Of a stretch of DNA of 64,000 nucleotides, positions 8,894 through 18,455 are shown in pieces. This DNA comes from Variovorax sp. OAS795 (lineage in GTDB: Bacteria > Pseudomonadota > Gammaproteobacteria > Burkholderiales > Burkholderiaceae_C). Within the stretch, counting starts at the first letter, position 1; each line of letters starts with the position of its first letter. The position numbers and the translations under genes were made by a program. The stretch spans positions 3,038,001-3,102,000 of the forward strand of contig NZ_JBEPOH010000001.1 of NCBI RefSeq assembly GCF_040546685.1, given 5' to 3'. Below the pieces are notes generated by a model that saw nothing but the letters and a program-made list of their open reading frames with translations, did no database searches and had not been told where the DNA came from.

Positions 8894-9226
8894 TCAGGCG
8901 AGCTGCTGGTCGATGAAGGCCGTGAGCTGTGCCTTGCTCATGGCGCCGACCTTGGTGGCGGCCAATTGGCCGTCCTTGAACAGCATGAGCGTGGGGATGC
9001 CGCGGATGCCGAACTTGGCCGGGATGTCGCGGTTCTCGTCCACGTTGAGCTTGGCGATCTGCAGCTTGCCTTCATAGGCGGCCGACACTTCGTCCAGGAT
9101 GGGCGCGATCATCTTGCAGGGACCGCACCATTCGGCCCAGTAGTCGACCAGCACGGGCTGGCTGGACTTGAGCACGTCGGCTTCGAAGGAAGAATCGGAG
9201 ATGTGTTTGATCAGGTCGCTGGCCAT
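8894..9226 (-). CDS. trxA: Thioredoxin TrxA
   Basis: Cytoplasmic disulfide reductase of 110 residues. The redox motif WCGPC is at residues 33-37 in [16 protein letters not shown], the cis-proline loop [10 protein letters not shown] has P78, and the length is that of classical thioredoxin 1. It supplies electrons to ribonucleotide reductase, PAPS reductase, peroxiredoxins and others. An AAGGA Shine-Dalgarno lies about 9 nt before the ATG. The order trxA then rho is widespread in proteobacteria. Confidence 0.97.
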   Translation of the reverse strand: MASDLIKHISDSSFEADVLKSSQPVLVDYWAEWCGPCKMIAPILDEVSAAYEGKLQIAKLNVDENRDIPAKFGIRGIPTLMLFKDGQLAATKVGAMSKAQLTAFIDQQLA

Positions 9227-9383
9227 GGGATGAGTCCTTGTGCGCGGAGAGTTTCGGTGCAGCTAAAGTGCTGGTCATTGTGACAGAAACCAAGGGGTGG
9301 GGTGCCAGCGGGAACGCTATGGCGCCGATAGCAAAAGCCCTTTGCGCGTCGCGCCTCCACGCTCCCCAACCCCTCGATAGAAC

Positions 9384-11969
9384 ATGAACGAAGGCCACCC
9401 CGTCCAGGCCCTGTGGTGCGACCCCGCCGCGGGGGTCGTGGCCCGCATCGCAGCCACCATCGCGCAACGCCAGCTGCATGCGGCGCGCACGGTGGTGCTG
9501 GTGCCGTACGCGCAATTGATGAGCGTGGCACGCGCCATGTGGGCGCGCTGCGGCAACCCGGGCTTCGTGCCGCGCTTCGAGACCACGCGCAACTGGGCGC
9601 GCAGCGCGGGCGGCTTCCTGCCCGCCGGCTATGACATCGCATTCGACATGGCGCAGGACCTGGTCACGGCCCAGGCGCTGCTGTCGCAGGCGGGCTTCGC
9701 GGCCGAGCGTTTTGCGTTGGCGGGCCGCGCGGTCGAACTGGCCTACCAGCTGGCGCCCCTGGCGGCCGCCGCATTGCCCGAAGAGCGCGGCAGCGAATGG
9801 GCACAGCGCGCGGCGCATGTGGCCGAGGCCGGCAGTGAGTCGGAATGGTTCCGCATCGAGAGCGCGCTGATTCGCATCGCGGTGGCCTGGGCCGCCAACT
9901 CGGGCTATGCCACCGATGTGCTGCTGCGCGACAACGTGCGGGCGCAGGTCGATGCGCTCATCGTGCTCGAAGGCTTCCAGGCCGATCCGCTCACGCAGAC
10001 CCTCTGCACCTTGTGGGCCGACCGCGCGGTTCATCTTTCGCTGGTGCCTGCGGACCCGCGAGCCACGGCGCCCGGCGCCCATGTGGCGGCCGATCCCGAA
10101 GACGAAGCGGAGCTCGCGGCTGCCTGCGTGCTCCGCCACCTGGCCGAAGGCCGGGCGCCGGTTGCGCTGATCACGACCGACCGTGCGCTCACGCGGCGCA
10201 TCGGGGCGCAGCTCCAGGCGCAAGGCATCACGGCGCACGACGAGACCGGCTGGAAGCTCTCCACCACCCGCGCCGCGGCCACGGTGATGAGCGGGCTGCG
10301 CGCCTGTGCGCACGACGCCGGCAGCGACCAGGTGCTCGACTGGCTCAAGAGCGGCGCCGACGGCGACGCGATGCCTGTCGAGGCGCTCGAGGCGCGGCTG
10401 CGGCGTGAAGGCGTGCGCGAGTGGTCCGCATGGTGCGGCCAGGCTGCGCGCAGCGAAAAGCCGCAGGACATCGCGCTGCTGCCGTTCACCGAGGCCATCG
10501 AGGGCCGCCGCATGGCGATGGCCCGTTCGAGACCGCTGGCCGAGTGGCTTCGCGCCTTGCGCGAGCTGCTGGCGGCCGGTGGGCAGTGGGAGCCGCTCGC
10601 AGCCGACATGGCTGGCGCCAAGGTGATCGGCGCGCTGTGGCTCGATGCCGACGCGCATGGGGGCGAAGACGAGTTTCCCGGCGGACGCCACACGCTGGCC
10701 GAGTTCACGGCCTGGGTGCGCGACGTGCTGGAAGACGCGAGCTTCGTACCGCCGGCCGGCAACGACACGCCGCAAGTCGTGGTGTTGCCGCTGCACCAGC
10801 TGCTGGGCCGCGCGTTCGGCGCCGTGGTCATTCCCGGGTGCGACGATCGCCGCCTGCCGGCCTCGCCCGAGCCGCCTGGCAACTGGAGCGCGGCGCAGCG
10901 CGCCGAACTGGGCCTGCCCGCGCGCGAGACCCTCGAAGCCGCGCAGCGCGCGGCGTGGGGTGCCGCCCTGTGCAATCCGTGCTGCGAAATACTGTGGCGC
11001 CAGTCCGACGCGAGCGGCGAGCCGGTTCGCCCGAGCCCGCTGGTGCAGGCGCTGCAGCTCGACCACGCCCTGCAGCCTGCGGCGGACCCGCGCGCGCCTC
11101 GCGAGGTGGCGCTGCAGCCGACGCCGTATCCAAGGCCTTCCGGCGCGCTGCTGCCGCTCAGAAACATCTCGACCACCGTGTACGAAGACCTGCGCCGCTG
11201 TCCGTACCGCTTCTTTGCATTGCGGCAGCTGGGCTTGCGCAGCGCCGACGAGCTCGATGCCGAGGTCGACAAGCGCGACTTCGGCAACTGGCTGCATGCC
11301 GTGCTGGGCTACTTCCATGACGCGCTGAAGGAAAAGCCCACCGATGACGCCGAAGGGCGCCTTGCCTTGATCACCGAGGCAGCCGGGCACGCCACGCGCG
11401 AGTTCGCGCTGTCGGATGCCGAGTTTCTCCCGTTCGCCGCAGCGTGGCCCGCCGTGCGCGACGGCTACCTGCAATGGCTCGCCGGGCACGAGGCCGGCGG
11501 CGCCGTGTTCGTCGAATCCGAGCCCTGGAAGGAACAGCCTCTGGGCAACCTGCAACTGGTCGGCCGGCTGGACCGCATCGACCGAATGCCCGACGGCCAG
11601 GCCTTCGTGATCGACTACAAGACCGAGTCGGCCGCGGTCACCAAGGAGCGCGTCAAGGACCCGACCGAGGACACGCAACTGGCCTTCTATGCCGCGCTGG
11701 TGGCCGACGACACGCTGCGCGCGGCCTACGTCAACGTCGGCGAGAAGTCGTCGGGCACGCAGACCGTAGAGCAAACCGTGGTGGTGGAAGCGCGCGATGC
11801 ATTGGTCGCGGGCATCCTCGATGACTTCGCCCGCATTTCGCAGGGCGCGGCGCTGCCGCCGTTGGGTGAAGGCGCGATCTGCGACTACTGCGCGGCACGC
11901 GGCCTCTGCCGCAAGGATTTCTGGGAGGTCGAACAGCCTTCGTCATTGGCTGGAGGGCTTGCGAAATGA
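9384..11969 (+). CDS. AddB-like PD-(D/E)XK nuclease subunit of a DNA-break repair complex
   Basis: Protein of 861 residues, the partner of the helicase-nuclease that starts within its stop codon. The long N-terminal part resembles the degenerate helicase-like region of AddB. The C-terminal nuclease domain has the catalytic pattern FVIDYKTES (about 743-751) after VGRLDRIDRMPDG. Four cysteines are placed as in the AddB iron-sulfur nuclease: one in LRRCPYRFFALRQ (about 609) and three in CDYCAARGLC (about 832-842, spacing C-x2-C-x5-C). Such complexes resect double-strand breaks for RecA loading. The 4-bp overlap with the next gene (ATGA) implies translational coupling. Confident at family level; addB is not given as the symbol because these betaproteobacterial proteins are divergent. 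Confidence 0.85.
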   Translation: MNEGHPVQALWCDPAAGVVARIAATIAQRQLHAARTVVLVPYAQLMSVARAMWARCGNPGFVPRFETTRNWARSAGGFLPAGYDIAFDMAQDLVTAQALLSQAGFAAERFALAGRAVELAYQLAPLAAAALPEERGSEWAQRAAHVAEAGSESEWFRIESALIRIAVAWAANSGYATDVLLRDNVRAQVDALIVLEGFQADPLTQTLCTLWADRAVHLSLVPADPRATAPGAHVAADPEDEAELAAACVLRHLAEGRAPVALITTDRALTRRIGAQLQAQGITAHDETGWKLSTTRAAATVMSGLRACAHDAGSDQVLDWLKSGADGDAMPVEALEARLRREGVREWSAWCGQAARSEKPQDIALLPFTEAIEGRRMAMARSRPLAEWLRALRELLAAGGQWEPLAADMAGAKVIGALWLDADAHGGEDEFPGGRHTLAEFTAWVRDVLEDASFVPPAGNDTPQVVVLPLHQLLGRAFGAVVIPGCDDRRLPASPEPPGNWSAAQRAELGLPARETLEAAQRAAWGAALCNPCCEILWRQSDASGEPVRPSPLVQALQLDHALQPAADPRAPREVALQPTPYPRPSGALLPLRNISTTVYEDLRRCPYRFFALRQLGLRSADELDAEVDKRDFGNWLHAVLGYFHDALKEKPTDDAEGRLALITEAAGHATREFALSDAEFLPFAAAWPAVRDGYLQWLAGHEAGGAVFVESEPWKEQPLGNLQLVGRLDRIDRMPDGQAFVIDYKTESAAVTKERVKDPTEDTQLAFYAALVADDTLRAAYVNVGEKSSGTQTVEQTVVVEARDALVAGILDDFARISQGAALPPLGEGAICDYCAARGLCRKDFWEVEQPSSLAGGLAK

Positions 11970-14900
11970 ACGGCGCCGCCTACGAACACAACGGCCGGCA
12001 CGTCACGCGCGAAGCCTTCTACACCGTCGCCTGCGATCCGCGGCGCTCGGTCGCGGTGGAAGCCTGCGCGGGCGCGGGCAAGACCTGGATGCTGGTGTCG
12101 CGCATCCTGCGCGCCCTGCTCGAAGAGGGGGAATCTGCTTGCGAGCCGCACGAGATCCTCGCGATCACCTTCACCAAGAAAGCCGCCGGCGAGATGCGCG
12201 AGCGGCTCGACCAGTGGCTCGAGCAGTTCGCCGAGCGCAGCCCCGAAGAACTGGCGCGCGAACTCGTGATCCGCGGCGTGGAACCTGCGGCTGCACTGGC
12301 CGCCGTACCGCGCTTGAAGGGCCTCTACAGGCGCTTGCTCGAAGGCGGCCGGCCGGTGCAGTTCCGCACTTTTCACGCATGGTTTGCGGGCCTGCTGCGC
12401 AACGCGCCGCTGGCGGTGCTGCGCGAACTGGGTCTTCCCGCGAACTACGAATTGCTGGAGGACGACGCCGAGGCGCGCACGCGCACCTGGCGCCCGTTCT
12501 TCGAGGCCGTGACGGCCGACAAGGAGGCGCTGGCCGACTACTACGCCGTCGTCGCCACCTACGGCCGTTCCCAGACCGCCAAGGCGCTGGGCGAAGCGCT
12601 CACGCGCCGCGTCGAGTTTTCGCTGTCCGATCCGGCGTCGGCCGTGCAGCATTTCAGCACCATGCATCCCGCGCTCGAAGGCATGGACGCGCCGACCGAT
12701 GCCCTGGGCGGAGAAGCCGCCAGGCGCCGCTGGCTCGACCGTGCCGCCGCGCTTGGCCGCGAGGCCAACAAGACGCCGCAGAAGGCCGCCGAGGCGATCA
12801 TCGATGTGTTCGGCACCGGCGAGCCGCCGCGGGAAGCCCGTTCGGCGGCACTGGCGCACCTGCGCAAGAACTTCTTCGTTGCGGCCGAAGACCGGCTCAC
12901 CAAGAACCTGCAGAAATACCCCGCCGCGCAAGAAACGGAAGCCGAGCTCCAGACCCTGTGCGCGGCCCAGGCACAGCACGCGGCCTGGCTCTACCAGCAG
13001 CGCATGACGCGTCTCACGCGAATCCTGATCTCCGCTTTTGCCGGGGTGAAGCGCACCCACGGGTGGGTCGACATGAACGACGTCGAACAGGCCGCGCAGT
13101 TGCTGCTCGGCCAGTCGGCACTGTCGGGCTGGGTGCAGGAGCGGCTCGATGCACGCATCGCCCACCTGCTGATCGACGAGTTCCAGGACACCAATCCGCT
13201 GCAGTGGCAGGCGCTTTATGGCTGGCTCAGCGCCTACACCGGCGCCGGCGGCAGCGCGCCGCGCGTCTTCATCGTGGGCGACCCGAAGCAGAGCATCTAC
13301 CGCTTCCGCCGCGCCGAGCCGCAGGTGTTCATTGCCGCGAAGAAGTTCGTGCGCGAAGGGCTGGGCGGGGAGCTGCTCAACTGCGACCACACGCACCGCA
13401 ACGCGTGCGCGGTGGTCGGCCTCGTCAACCAGGCCATGCTGGCCGCGCAGGAGGCCGGCGAGTTCGACGGCTACCGCGCGCACACCACCGAGCGCAATGA
13501 CGATGGCGAACTGCTGAAGCTGCCGCCCATCGACCGCGACGCGCTGAATGCGACTGCCGAAGCCGCGCACGCCGATGACGGCATGCTGCACTGGCGCGAC
13601 AGCCTCGTCACGCCACGCGTGCTGCCCGAGGAGCAACTGCTGCAGAAGGAATGCGAGCAGGCCGCGCGCTGGGTCGCGCAGCGCATCGCCGACGGCACGC
13701 CGCCGCGGCAGATCATGGTGCTGGCACGCCGGCGCAACCGGTTGGCCGCCATGCAGGATGCATTGCGGCAGCGCCACATTCCCGTGCAGCAGCCCGAGAA
13801 GAACGAACTGCACGACGCGCCCGAAGTGCAGGACGTGGTCGCGCTCATCGATGCGCTGGTTTCGCCCGCGCACGATCTTTCGCTGGCACGCGCGCTCAAG
13901 TCGCCGATCTTCGGTATCGGCGACGATGCGCTGGTGCAGCTGGCGCTGCGCCAGCGCGAGCAACCTTCATCGAGCTGGTTCGGATTGATCCGCAAGGGCG
14001 AGGGCCTGCCACCCGAATTGGTGGAAGCCGGCGCCAAACTCAAGCGGTGGCAGCGCTGGCTCGCCGCATTGCCGCCGCACGACGCGCTCGATGCGATCTT
14101 CCACGACGGCGATGTGCTGGCCCGGTTCGGCGCCGCCGTGCCTTCGGCCATGCGCCAGGGCGCGCTGGCCAATCTGCGCGGGCTGGTCGCGGCATCGCTG
14201 GACATCGAAGGCGCGCGTTTTGCCACGCCCTATGCGCTGGTGCGTGCGTTGCGCGCGGGCGGCGTGCGAGCGCCGTCGGTTGCCGCGCCCGATGCGGTGC
14301 AGCTCCTGACCGTGCACGGTGCCAAGGGCCTCGAAGCCGACACCGTGCTCATGCTCGACTGCGACGCGGCGGCGCCGCGCGCACAGACCATGGGCGTGCT
14401 GGTCGAATGGAAGGGCAGCGACAGCGCACCCACGCGTTTCGTGTTCATGGCGAGCGAGAAAACGCCGCCCGGCTGCGCCACCGCATTGCTCGAGGAGGAG
14501 CAGCGGGCGCGGCACCGCGAGGAGCTCAACGGGCTGTACGTGGCGACCACGCGGGCGCGCGAGCGGCTCGTGCTGTCGTCGGTGCAGCCGGCCCGCGCCA
14601 ACGAGGGCAGCTGGTGGTCGCGGCTCGCGTCGATGTGCGAACCCGTGGAAGCCGACGAACCGCTGATCGTGCTGCCGTTGGTGTCGGGCGCTGGCAGTTT
14701 CCCGATGAAGAAGATGCCTGTGCTCGCACCCGCGGTGCTGGAACCCGTGGTCCTCAACAAGGCCGCTGAAGGCACCGTCGATGCGCGCGCCGCCGCGTTC
14801 GGCCAGGCGATGCACCGGCTGCTCGAATGGGCTGTGCCGGGCGAAGCTTTGCCGCCCGCGCACGTGCGCGCCGCCGCGCGCGAGTTCTTGCTCGACGCGC

Positions 14901-15229
14901 AACAGGCACGCGGCGCGGCGGTTCTTGCCGAGCGCATCCGGGCGGGCGCCGGCGCCTGGGCGTGGGATGAGCGCATGATCGACTGGCACGGCAACGAAGT
15001 GACCCTGGTCCATGAAGGCGAAACGCTTCGCATCGACCGCCTGGTGCGCGAGCGTGCCAGCGGCGCCTGGTGGATCCTCGACTACAAATCTGCCGCGCGC
15101 CCGGAGCGCGACGCGGCGCTCATCGCACAGATGCAGCGCTACCGCGCGGCCGTGCAACATGCCTATCCCGGTGCTTCGGTGCGCGTCGCGTTCCTGACCG
15201 GGCAGGGCGAACTGGTAAATCTCGAATGA
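11966..15229 (+). CDS. AddA-like UvrD/Rep-family helicase with C-terminal nuclease
   Basis: Superfamily 1A DNA helicase of 1087 residues with a nuclease tail. Walker A is in VEACAGAGKTWMLVSRIL (about 32-48). Walker B/motif II is in LLIDEFQDTNPLQW (about 400-414). Motif III region is GDPKQSIYRFRRAEP, motif V LLTVHGAKGLEADTV, and motif VI LYVATTRARERLVLS. The C-terminal PD-(D/E)XK motif WWILDYKSA lies near residue 1037. This is the architecture of AddA or RecB: an ATP-driven motor that unwinds and degrades broken ends. It starts in the stop of the AddB-like gene and its own stop overlaps the flavoprotein start, forming a three-gene coupled unit. Confidence 0.88.
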   Translation: MNGAAYEHNGRHVTREAFYTVACDPRRSVAVEACAGAGKTWMLVSRILRALLEEGESACEPHEILAITFTKKAAGEMRERLDQWLEQFAERSPEELARELVIRGVEPAAALAAVPRLKGLYRRLLEGGRPVQFRTFHAWFAGLLRNAPLAVLRELGLPANYELLEDDAEARTRTWRPFFEAVTADKEALADYYAVVATYGRSQTAKALGEALTRRVEFSLSDPASAVQHFSTMHPALEGMDAPTDALGGEAARRRWLDRAAALGREANKTPQKAAEAIIDVFGTGEPPREARSAALAHLRKNFFVAAEDRLTKNLQKYPAAQETEAELQTLCAAQAQHAAWLYQQRMTRLTRILISAFAGVKRTHGWVDMNDVEQAAQLLLGQSALSGWVQERLDARIAHLLIDEFQDTNPLQWQALYGWLSAYTGAGGSAPRVFIVGDPKQSIYRFRRAEPQVFIAAKKFVREGLGGELLNCDHTHRNACAVVGLVNQAMLAAQEAGEFDGYRAHTTERNDDGELLKLPPIDRDALNATAEAAHADDGMLHWRDSLVTPRVLPEEQLLQKECEQAARWVAQRIADGTPPRQIMVLARRRNRLAAMQDALRQRHIPVQQPEKNELHDAPEVQDVVALIDALVSPAHDLSLARALKSPIFGIGDDALVQLALRQREQPSSSWFGLIRKGEGLPPELVEAGAKLKRWQRWLAALPPHDALDAIFHDGDVLARFGAAVPSAMRQGALANLRGLVAASLDIEGARFATPYALVRALRAGGVRAPSVAAPDAVQLLTVHGAKGLEADTVLMLDCDAAAPRAQTMGVLVEWKGSDSAPTRFVFMASEKTPPGCATALLEEEQRARHREELNGLYVATTRARERLVLSSVQPARANEGSWWSRLASMCEPVEADEPLIVLPLVSGAGSFPMKKMPVLAPAVLEPVVLNKAAEGTVDARAAAFGQAMHRLLEWAVPGEALPPAHVRAAAREFLLDAQQARGAAVLAERIRAGAGAWAWDERMIDWHGNEVTLVHEGETLRIDRLVRERASGAWWILDYKSAARPERDAALIAQMQRYRAAVQHAYPGASVRVAFLTGQGELVNLE

Positions 15230-16464
15230 CTCTTTCCCCTACCGTTGCCGTGATCGGCGGCGGACCTGCCGGCCTGATGGCGGCCGAAACCCTGAGTGCA
15301 TCCGGCGCCCAGGTACACGTGTACGACGCCATGCCCTCGGTCGGCCGCAAGTTCCTCTTGGCGGGCCGCGGCGGGCTCAACCTCACGCACTCCGAGCCCT
15401 TCGACATCTTCATGAGCCGGTTCGGCGAGCGGCGCGCGCAGCTCGAACCCATGCTCGCGGCGTTCGGACCGCAGCAGGTGCGCGACTGGGCCGCCGGCCT
15501 CGGCATCGAGACCTTTGTCGGCACCTCCGGCCGCGTGTTCCCGACCGACATGAAGGCGGCGCCGTTGCTGCGTGCCTGGCTGCACCGGCTGCGCGCGGCG
15601 GGCGTGCAGTTTCACATGCGCCATCGCTGGCTTGGCGATGGGCCCTTTGAGGCCGCATCGCTGCGCTTCGCCACCCCGGCCGGCGAGATCGCCGTGAAGG
15701 CCGATGCCGCGGTGCTTGCGCTGGGCGGCGCGAGTTGGGCGCGGCTGGGCTCCGACGGCGCGTGGGCGCCCTGGCTGCAAGCGCGCGGCATCGATGTCGC
15801 GCCGCTGCTGCCTGCCAACTGCGGCTTCGATGGGGCGGGGTGGAGCGAACATTTCTCCAGCCGTTTTGCGGGCCAACCGTTCAAATCGGTCGCAATCTCT
15901 TTCACCGACAGCCAGGGCCGACGCTTTGCGCGCAAGGGCGAGTTCGTGGCAACCGCAACCGGCATCGAAGGGAGCCTGATCTATGCGGCCTCGGCCTTGC
16001 TGCGCGACGAGATCGCAGCGCAGGGCAGCGCAACGCTGCTGCTCGATCTGCTGCCCGACCGCAGCGCCGAGCAGGTGCTGGCCGCCGTCAGGCACCCCCG
16101 CGGCGCACGGTCGCTCAGCAGCCACCTCAAGAGCCGGCTCGGCCTGGAAGGCATCAAGGCCGGCGTGTTGCACGAAGTGTTGAGCCGGGAAGCCATGCAG
16201 GACGCCGGCCAACTGGCGGCGACCATCAAGGCTGTGCCGATACGGTTGGTCGCAGCGAGGCCCATCGACGAAGCCATCAGCACGGCGGGCGGCGTGCGCT
16301 TCGGTGCGCTGGACCCGGGCCTCATGGCGACCGCGATGCCGGGCGTGTTCGTGGCGGGGGAAATGCTCGACTGGGAGGCGCCGACCGGCGGCTACCTGCT
16401 GACGGCATCCATGGCCAGCGGGGCGGCTGCTGCGCGCGGGGCGATCAGGCGGCTGGGCATTTGA
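15226..16464 (+). CDS. HI0933/TIGR03862-like NAD(P)/FAD-dependent flavoprotein
   Basis: Flavoprotein of 412 residues with the dinucleotide-binding motif VIGGGPAGLMAAETLSA at the N terminus. The HI0933-family motif GRKFLLAGRGGLNLTHSE follows at about 40-57, and the C-terminal FAD-contact region GVFVAGEMLDWEAPTGGYLL is intact. The family is structurally known but its enzymatic role is not established. The ATG at 15226 overlaps the helicase stop by 4 bp. Coupling to a DNA-repair nuclease-helicase is intriguing, but the order may simply reflect operon packing. Confidence 0.85.
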   Translation: MTLSPTVAVIGGGPAGLMAAETLSASGAQVHVYDAMPSVGRKFLLAGRGGLNLTHSEPFDIFMSRFGERRAQLEPMLAAFGPQQVRDWAAGLGIETFVGTSGRVFPTDMKAAPLLRAWLHRLRAAGVQFHMRHRWLGDGPFEAASLRFATPAGEIAVKADAAVLALGGASWARLGSDGAWAPWLQARGIDVAPLLPANCGFDGAGWSEHFSSRFAGQPFKSVAISFTDSQGRRFARKGEFVATATGIEGSLIYAASALLRDEIAAQGSATLLLDLLPDRSAEQVLAAVRHPRGARSLSSHLKSRLGLEGIKAGVLHEVLSREAMQDAGQLAATIKAVPIRLVAARPIDEAISTAGGVRFGALDPGLMATAMPGVFVAGEMLDWEAPTGGYLLTASMASGAAAARGAIRRLGI

Positions 16465-16488
16465 AGGTTTTGCGCGGCTGCGAACCCC

Positions 16489-17178
16489 TCAGGTCCGCGC
16501 TGCGGCCCGGGTGTCGGCGAACACGCTGCGGCCCAGCCAGCGCCACAGGCTCCGGCTGTCGGATTCGCTGCCGATGACGCGCAGGCGCCTCTCGCGCAGT
16601 GCGTCCTCGGCATCGGCATCGCCAGTCCAGATCTCGGTCAGGGTCCGTACGGTCGATTCGACGATCAGCGTCGGCTCCTCGCCAGGGTTGTCACGGCAGA
16701 GGTCGGCGCTGCCCTGATCGACGACCAGCCACCAGCGCCGCTCGCCCTCGGGCGCGTCGGTGAAGCGAAAGTGGATCACGGTACAGCGCCCGCGCGGGCA
16801 TTCGTCGACCCGCACGAAGCGGCGGACGTCCCACATCAGGAAGCCGGCGTCCAGCTGGTCGCGCTTGAGCCGGCTGCCGATCCAGCGCGCACCCCAGTGG
16901 CCCAGCGCCATCACGATCGGGCGCAATTCCTCGCCCGCTGCGGTCAGGTGGTATTCGGCCATGGCGCCATCGCCCTGGACCCGCTTGATGACGCCGACTT
17001 CCTCGAGCTTGCGCAGGCGCTGCGCCAGCAGCGAGCCCGACATGCGCGGCACGCCGCGCCGGATGTCGTTGAAGCGGGTACTGCCGCAGAGCAGCTCGCG
17101 CACCACCAGGGGTGTCCAGCGCTCGCACAACACCTCGGCGCCGCGCGCCACGGTACAGAACTGGCCGTAGTCGATCAT
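16489..17178 (-). CDS. HxlR-family winged-helix transcriptional regulator
   Basis: Protein of 229 residues. The first ~110 residues form an HxlR/MarR-like winged helix (CTVARGAEVLCERWTPLVVR, then STRFNDIRRGVPRMSGSLLA and LVSRL-like RKLEEVGVIKRVQ). HxlR proteins often respond to electrophiles through an N-terminal cysteine; Cys8 and Cys18 are present here. The extra C-terminal ~110 residues (MWDVRRFVRVDECPRGRCTV onward) look like an SCP2-type ligand domain and exceed the usual 110-150-residue HxlR length. It is divergent from the methyltransferase at 17288, so the 109-bp gap probably holds its operator. Confidence 0.85.
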   Translation of the reverse strand: MIDYGQFCTVARGAEVLCERWTPLVVRELLCGSTRFNDIRRGVPRMSGSLLAQRLRKLEEVGVIKRVQGDGAMAEYHLTAAGEELRPIVMALGHWGARWIGSRLKRDQLDAGFLMWDVRRFVRVDECPRGRCTVIHFRFTDAPEGERRWWLVVDQGSADLCRDNPGEEPTLIVESTVRTLTEIWTGDADAEDALRERRLRVIGSESDSRSLWRWLGRSVFADTRAAART

Positions 17179-17287
17179 GGCGCCAATTTAGTCTTTGCGC
17201 GGCGCGTGTGCCAGTACAGATTCTGGACTGGCGAACCTTTGGCCGTGCGGCCATTCTCGAGGCTCCCTCACTCGCTGGAGACTCACC

Positions 17288-18160
17288 ATGGACACCGTTA
17301 CAGCCGCGCCGGCATTCAACGCCGCCGCCTTCAAGACCACCACCCGCGCGCAGTGGCAGGCTGCCGCCGAGGCCTGGCATCGCTGGGGCCCGTTTCTCGG
17401 CCGCTGGCTGGGCGACGCGACGGAAACGATGTTCGACATGGCATGCATCGGGCCCGGCTCCCGGGTGCTGGACGTCGCGGCCGGTGCGGGCGAGCAGTCG
17501 ATCGGCGCCGCGCGGCGCGCAGGCGCCGGTGGCCGCGTGCTCGCTACCGACATCGCGCCGGCCTTGCTCGAACGCGCGGCTGCGGATGCCGGGGCCGCGG
17601 GGCTGTCGAACCTCGAAACCCTCGAACTCGATGGCGAGGCGCTCGATACGCTGCCGGCCGGAAGCTTCGATGCGGCGATCAGCCGCGTGGGCCTGATCTA
17701 TTTTCCCGACCAGCAGCGCGCGCTTGCCGGCATGCGGCGGGCCTTGCGGCCGGGCGGGCGGGTGTCGGCAGTCGTCTACTCGACCCCTGAGCGCAATGCA
17801 TTTTTCTCGATCCCGGTGAAGATCATCCGCGAGCGTGCGCGGCTTCCCGCGCCGCTGCCCGGGCAGCCCGGGCCGTTTTCGCTCGGTGCCGAAGGCGCGC
17901 TGGAGGCCGCGTTCAGCAAGGCCGGCTTGCGCGACATCGAGGTACGCCGGGTGCCGTCGCCGGTGCGGCTGGCGAGCGCAGCCGAATGCGTTCGCTTCGA
18001 ACGCGAATCCTTCGGGGCGCTGCACCAGATGATGGTAGGTCTCGACGAGGCCGAGCGCGCCGAAACCTGGAAGGCCATTGAAGAGGCGCTGCGCCAGTTC
18101 GAAGGCAGCGAAGGCTTCGTTGGGCCGTGCGAGATGCTGGTCGGCGCGGGAAGCACGTGA
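17288..18160 (+). CDS. Class I SAM-dependent methyltransferase
   Basis: Soluble protein of 290 residues. SAM-binding motif I is VLDVAAGAGEQSIGAA, the motif II acidic residue is in VLATDIAPALL, and the post-motif FDAAISRVGLIYFPDQQRAL places it with UbiE/COQ5-like Methyltransf_11 enzymes. The true start is the ATG at 17288, preceded by GGAGACTCACC; the longer upstream frame crosses the regulator's promoter. Divergent from the HxlR regulator, which probably controls it. The acceptor is unknown. Closed by the hairpin at 18171-18192. Confidence 0.87.
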   Translation: MDTVTAAPAFNAAAFKTTTRAQWQAAAEAWHRWGPFLGRWLGDATETMFDMACIGPGSRVLDVAAGAGEQSIGAARRAGAGGRVLATDIAPALLERAAADAGAAGLSNLETLELDGEALDTLPAGSFDAAISRVGLIYFPDQQRALAGMRRALRPGGRVSAVVYSTPERNAFFSIPVKIIRERARLPAPLPGQPGPFSLGAEGALEAAFSKAGLRDIEVRRVPSPVRLASAAECVRFERESFGALHQMMVGLDEAERAETWKAIEEALRQFEGSEGFVGPCEMLVGAGST

Positions 18161-18170
18161 GGGTGGGAGT

Positions 18171-18192
18171 GGGGGCTTCGCCGCCCCCTTTT
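18171..18192 (+). terminator. Intrinsic terminator of the methyltransferase gene
   Basis: Stem GGGGGC/GCCCCC with a 6-nt loop followed by TTTT begins 11 bp after the stop codon. Confidence 0.75.
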
Positions 18193-18236
18193 GAGCGCGC
18201 AAGTCCTTGAGAACTCACGGCTTTTCGATGTTAGGT

Positions 18237-18332
18237 TGACGAGCCTTACCCCTGGCACTGACTACGCAGTTAGGGCTGCTTGGTTCCCCACCTGACCCGG
18301 TTGGCCACTTCACCATGCAGGGAGGCCCGTCA
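18237..18332 (-). ncRNA. ffs: Small (4.5S-type) signal recognition particle RNA
   Basis: RNA partner of Ffh, which targets membrane proteins to the Sec translocon. On the minus strand the Ffh-binding core GGTCAGGTGGGGAACCAAGC, then AGCCC, matches the universal GGTCAGG...AAGCAGCC domain IV, with the symmetric loop and a GGGGAA-type apical region. The ends GACGGGCC and GGCTCGTC pair over 8 bp (one G-U), defining a hairpin of about 96 nt, normal for a short bacterial SRP RNA. Neighbouring dnaX on the opposite strand is a common arrangement in this group. End positions are accurate to within a few bases. Confidence 0.92.
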
Positions 18333-18442
18333 GCACGCATTGTAACCCGGCGGCCGGGCAAAGCCGGGTCACCGGTGACCCTTGAAAGGACGGGTCTTTT
18401 TCGATTTGTAGGAAGGGGCCGGGGGACCGCCGCCGCCCCTTT

Positions 18443-18448
18443 TAGAAT
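18443..18448 (+). promoter_or_regulatory. Candidate -10 box (TAGAAT) directly upstream of dnaX
   Basis: TAGAAT ends 7 nt before the dnaX ATG (18456), which would put the transcript start at the start codon. An ATG also occurs at 18447 inside the box, in frame, but the family start is the second one. Confidence 0.4.
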
Positions 18449-18455
18449 GCCCCCA

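Noticed and set aside
9072..11774. Minus-strand 900-codon open frame opposite the AddB-like gene
   Set aside because: No recognisable domain, composition of a shadow, and it overlaps trxA in another frame.
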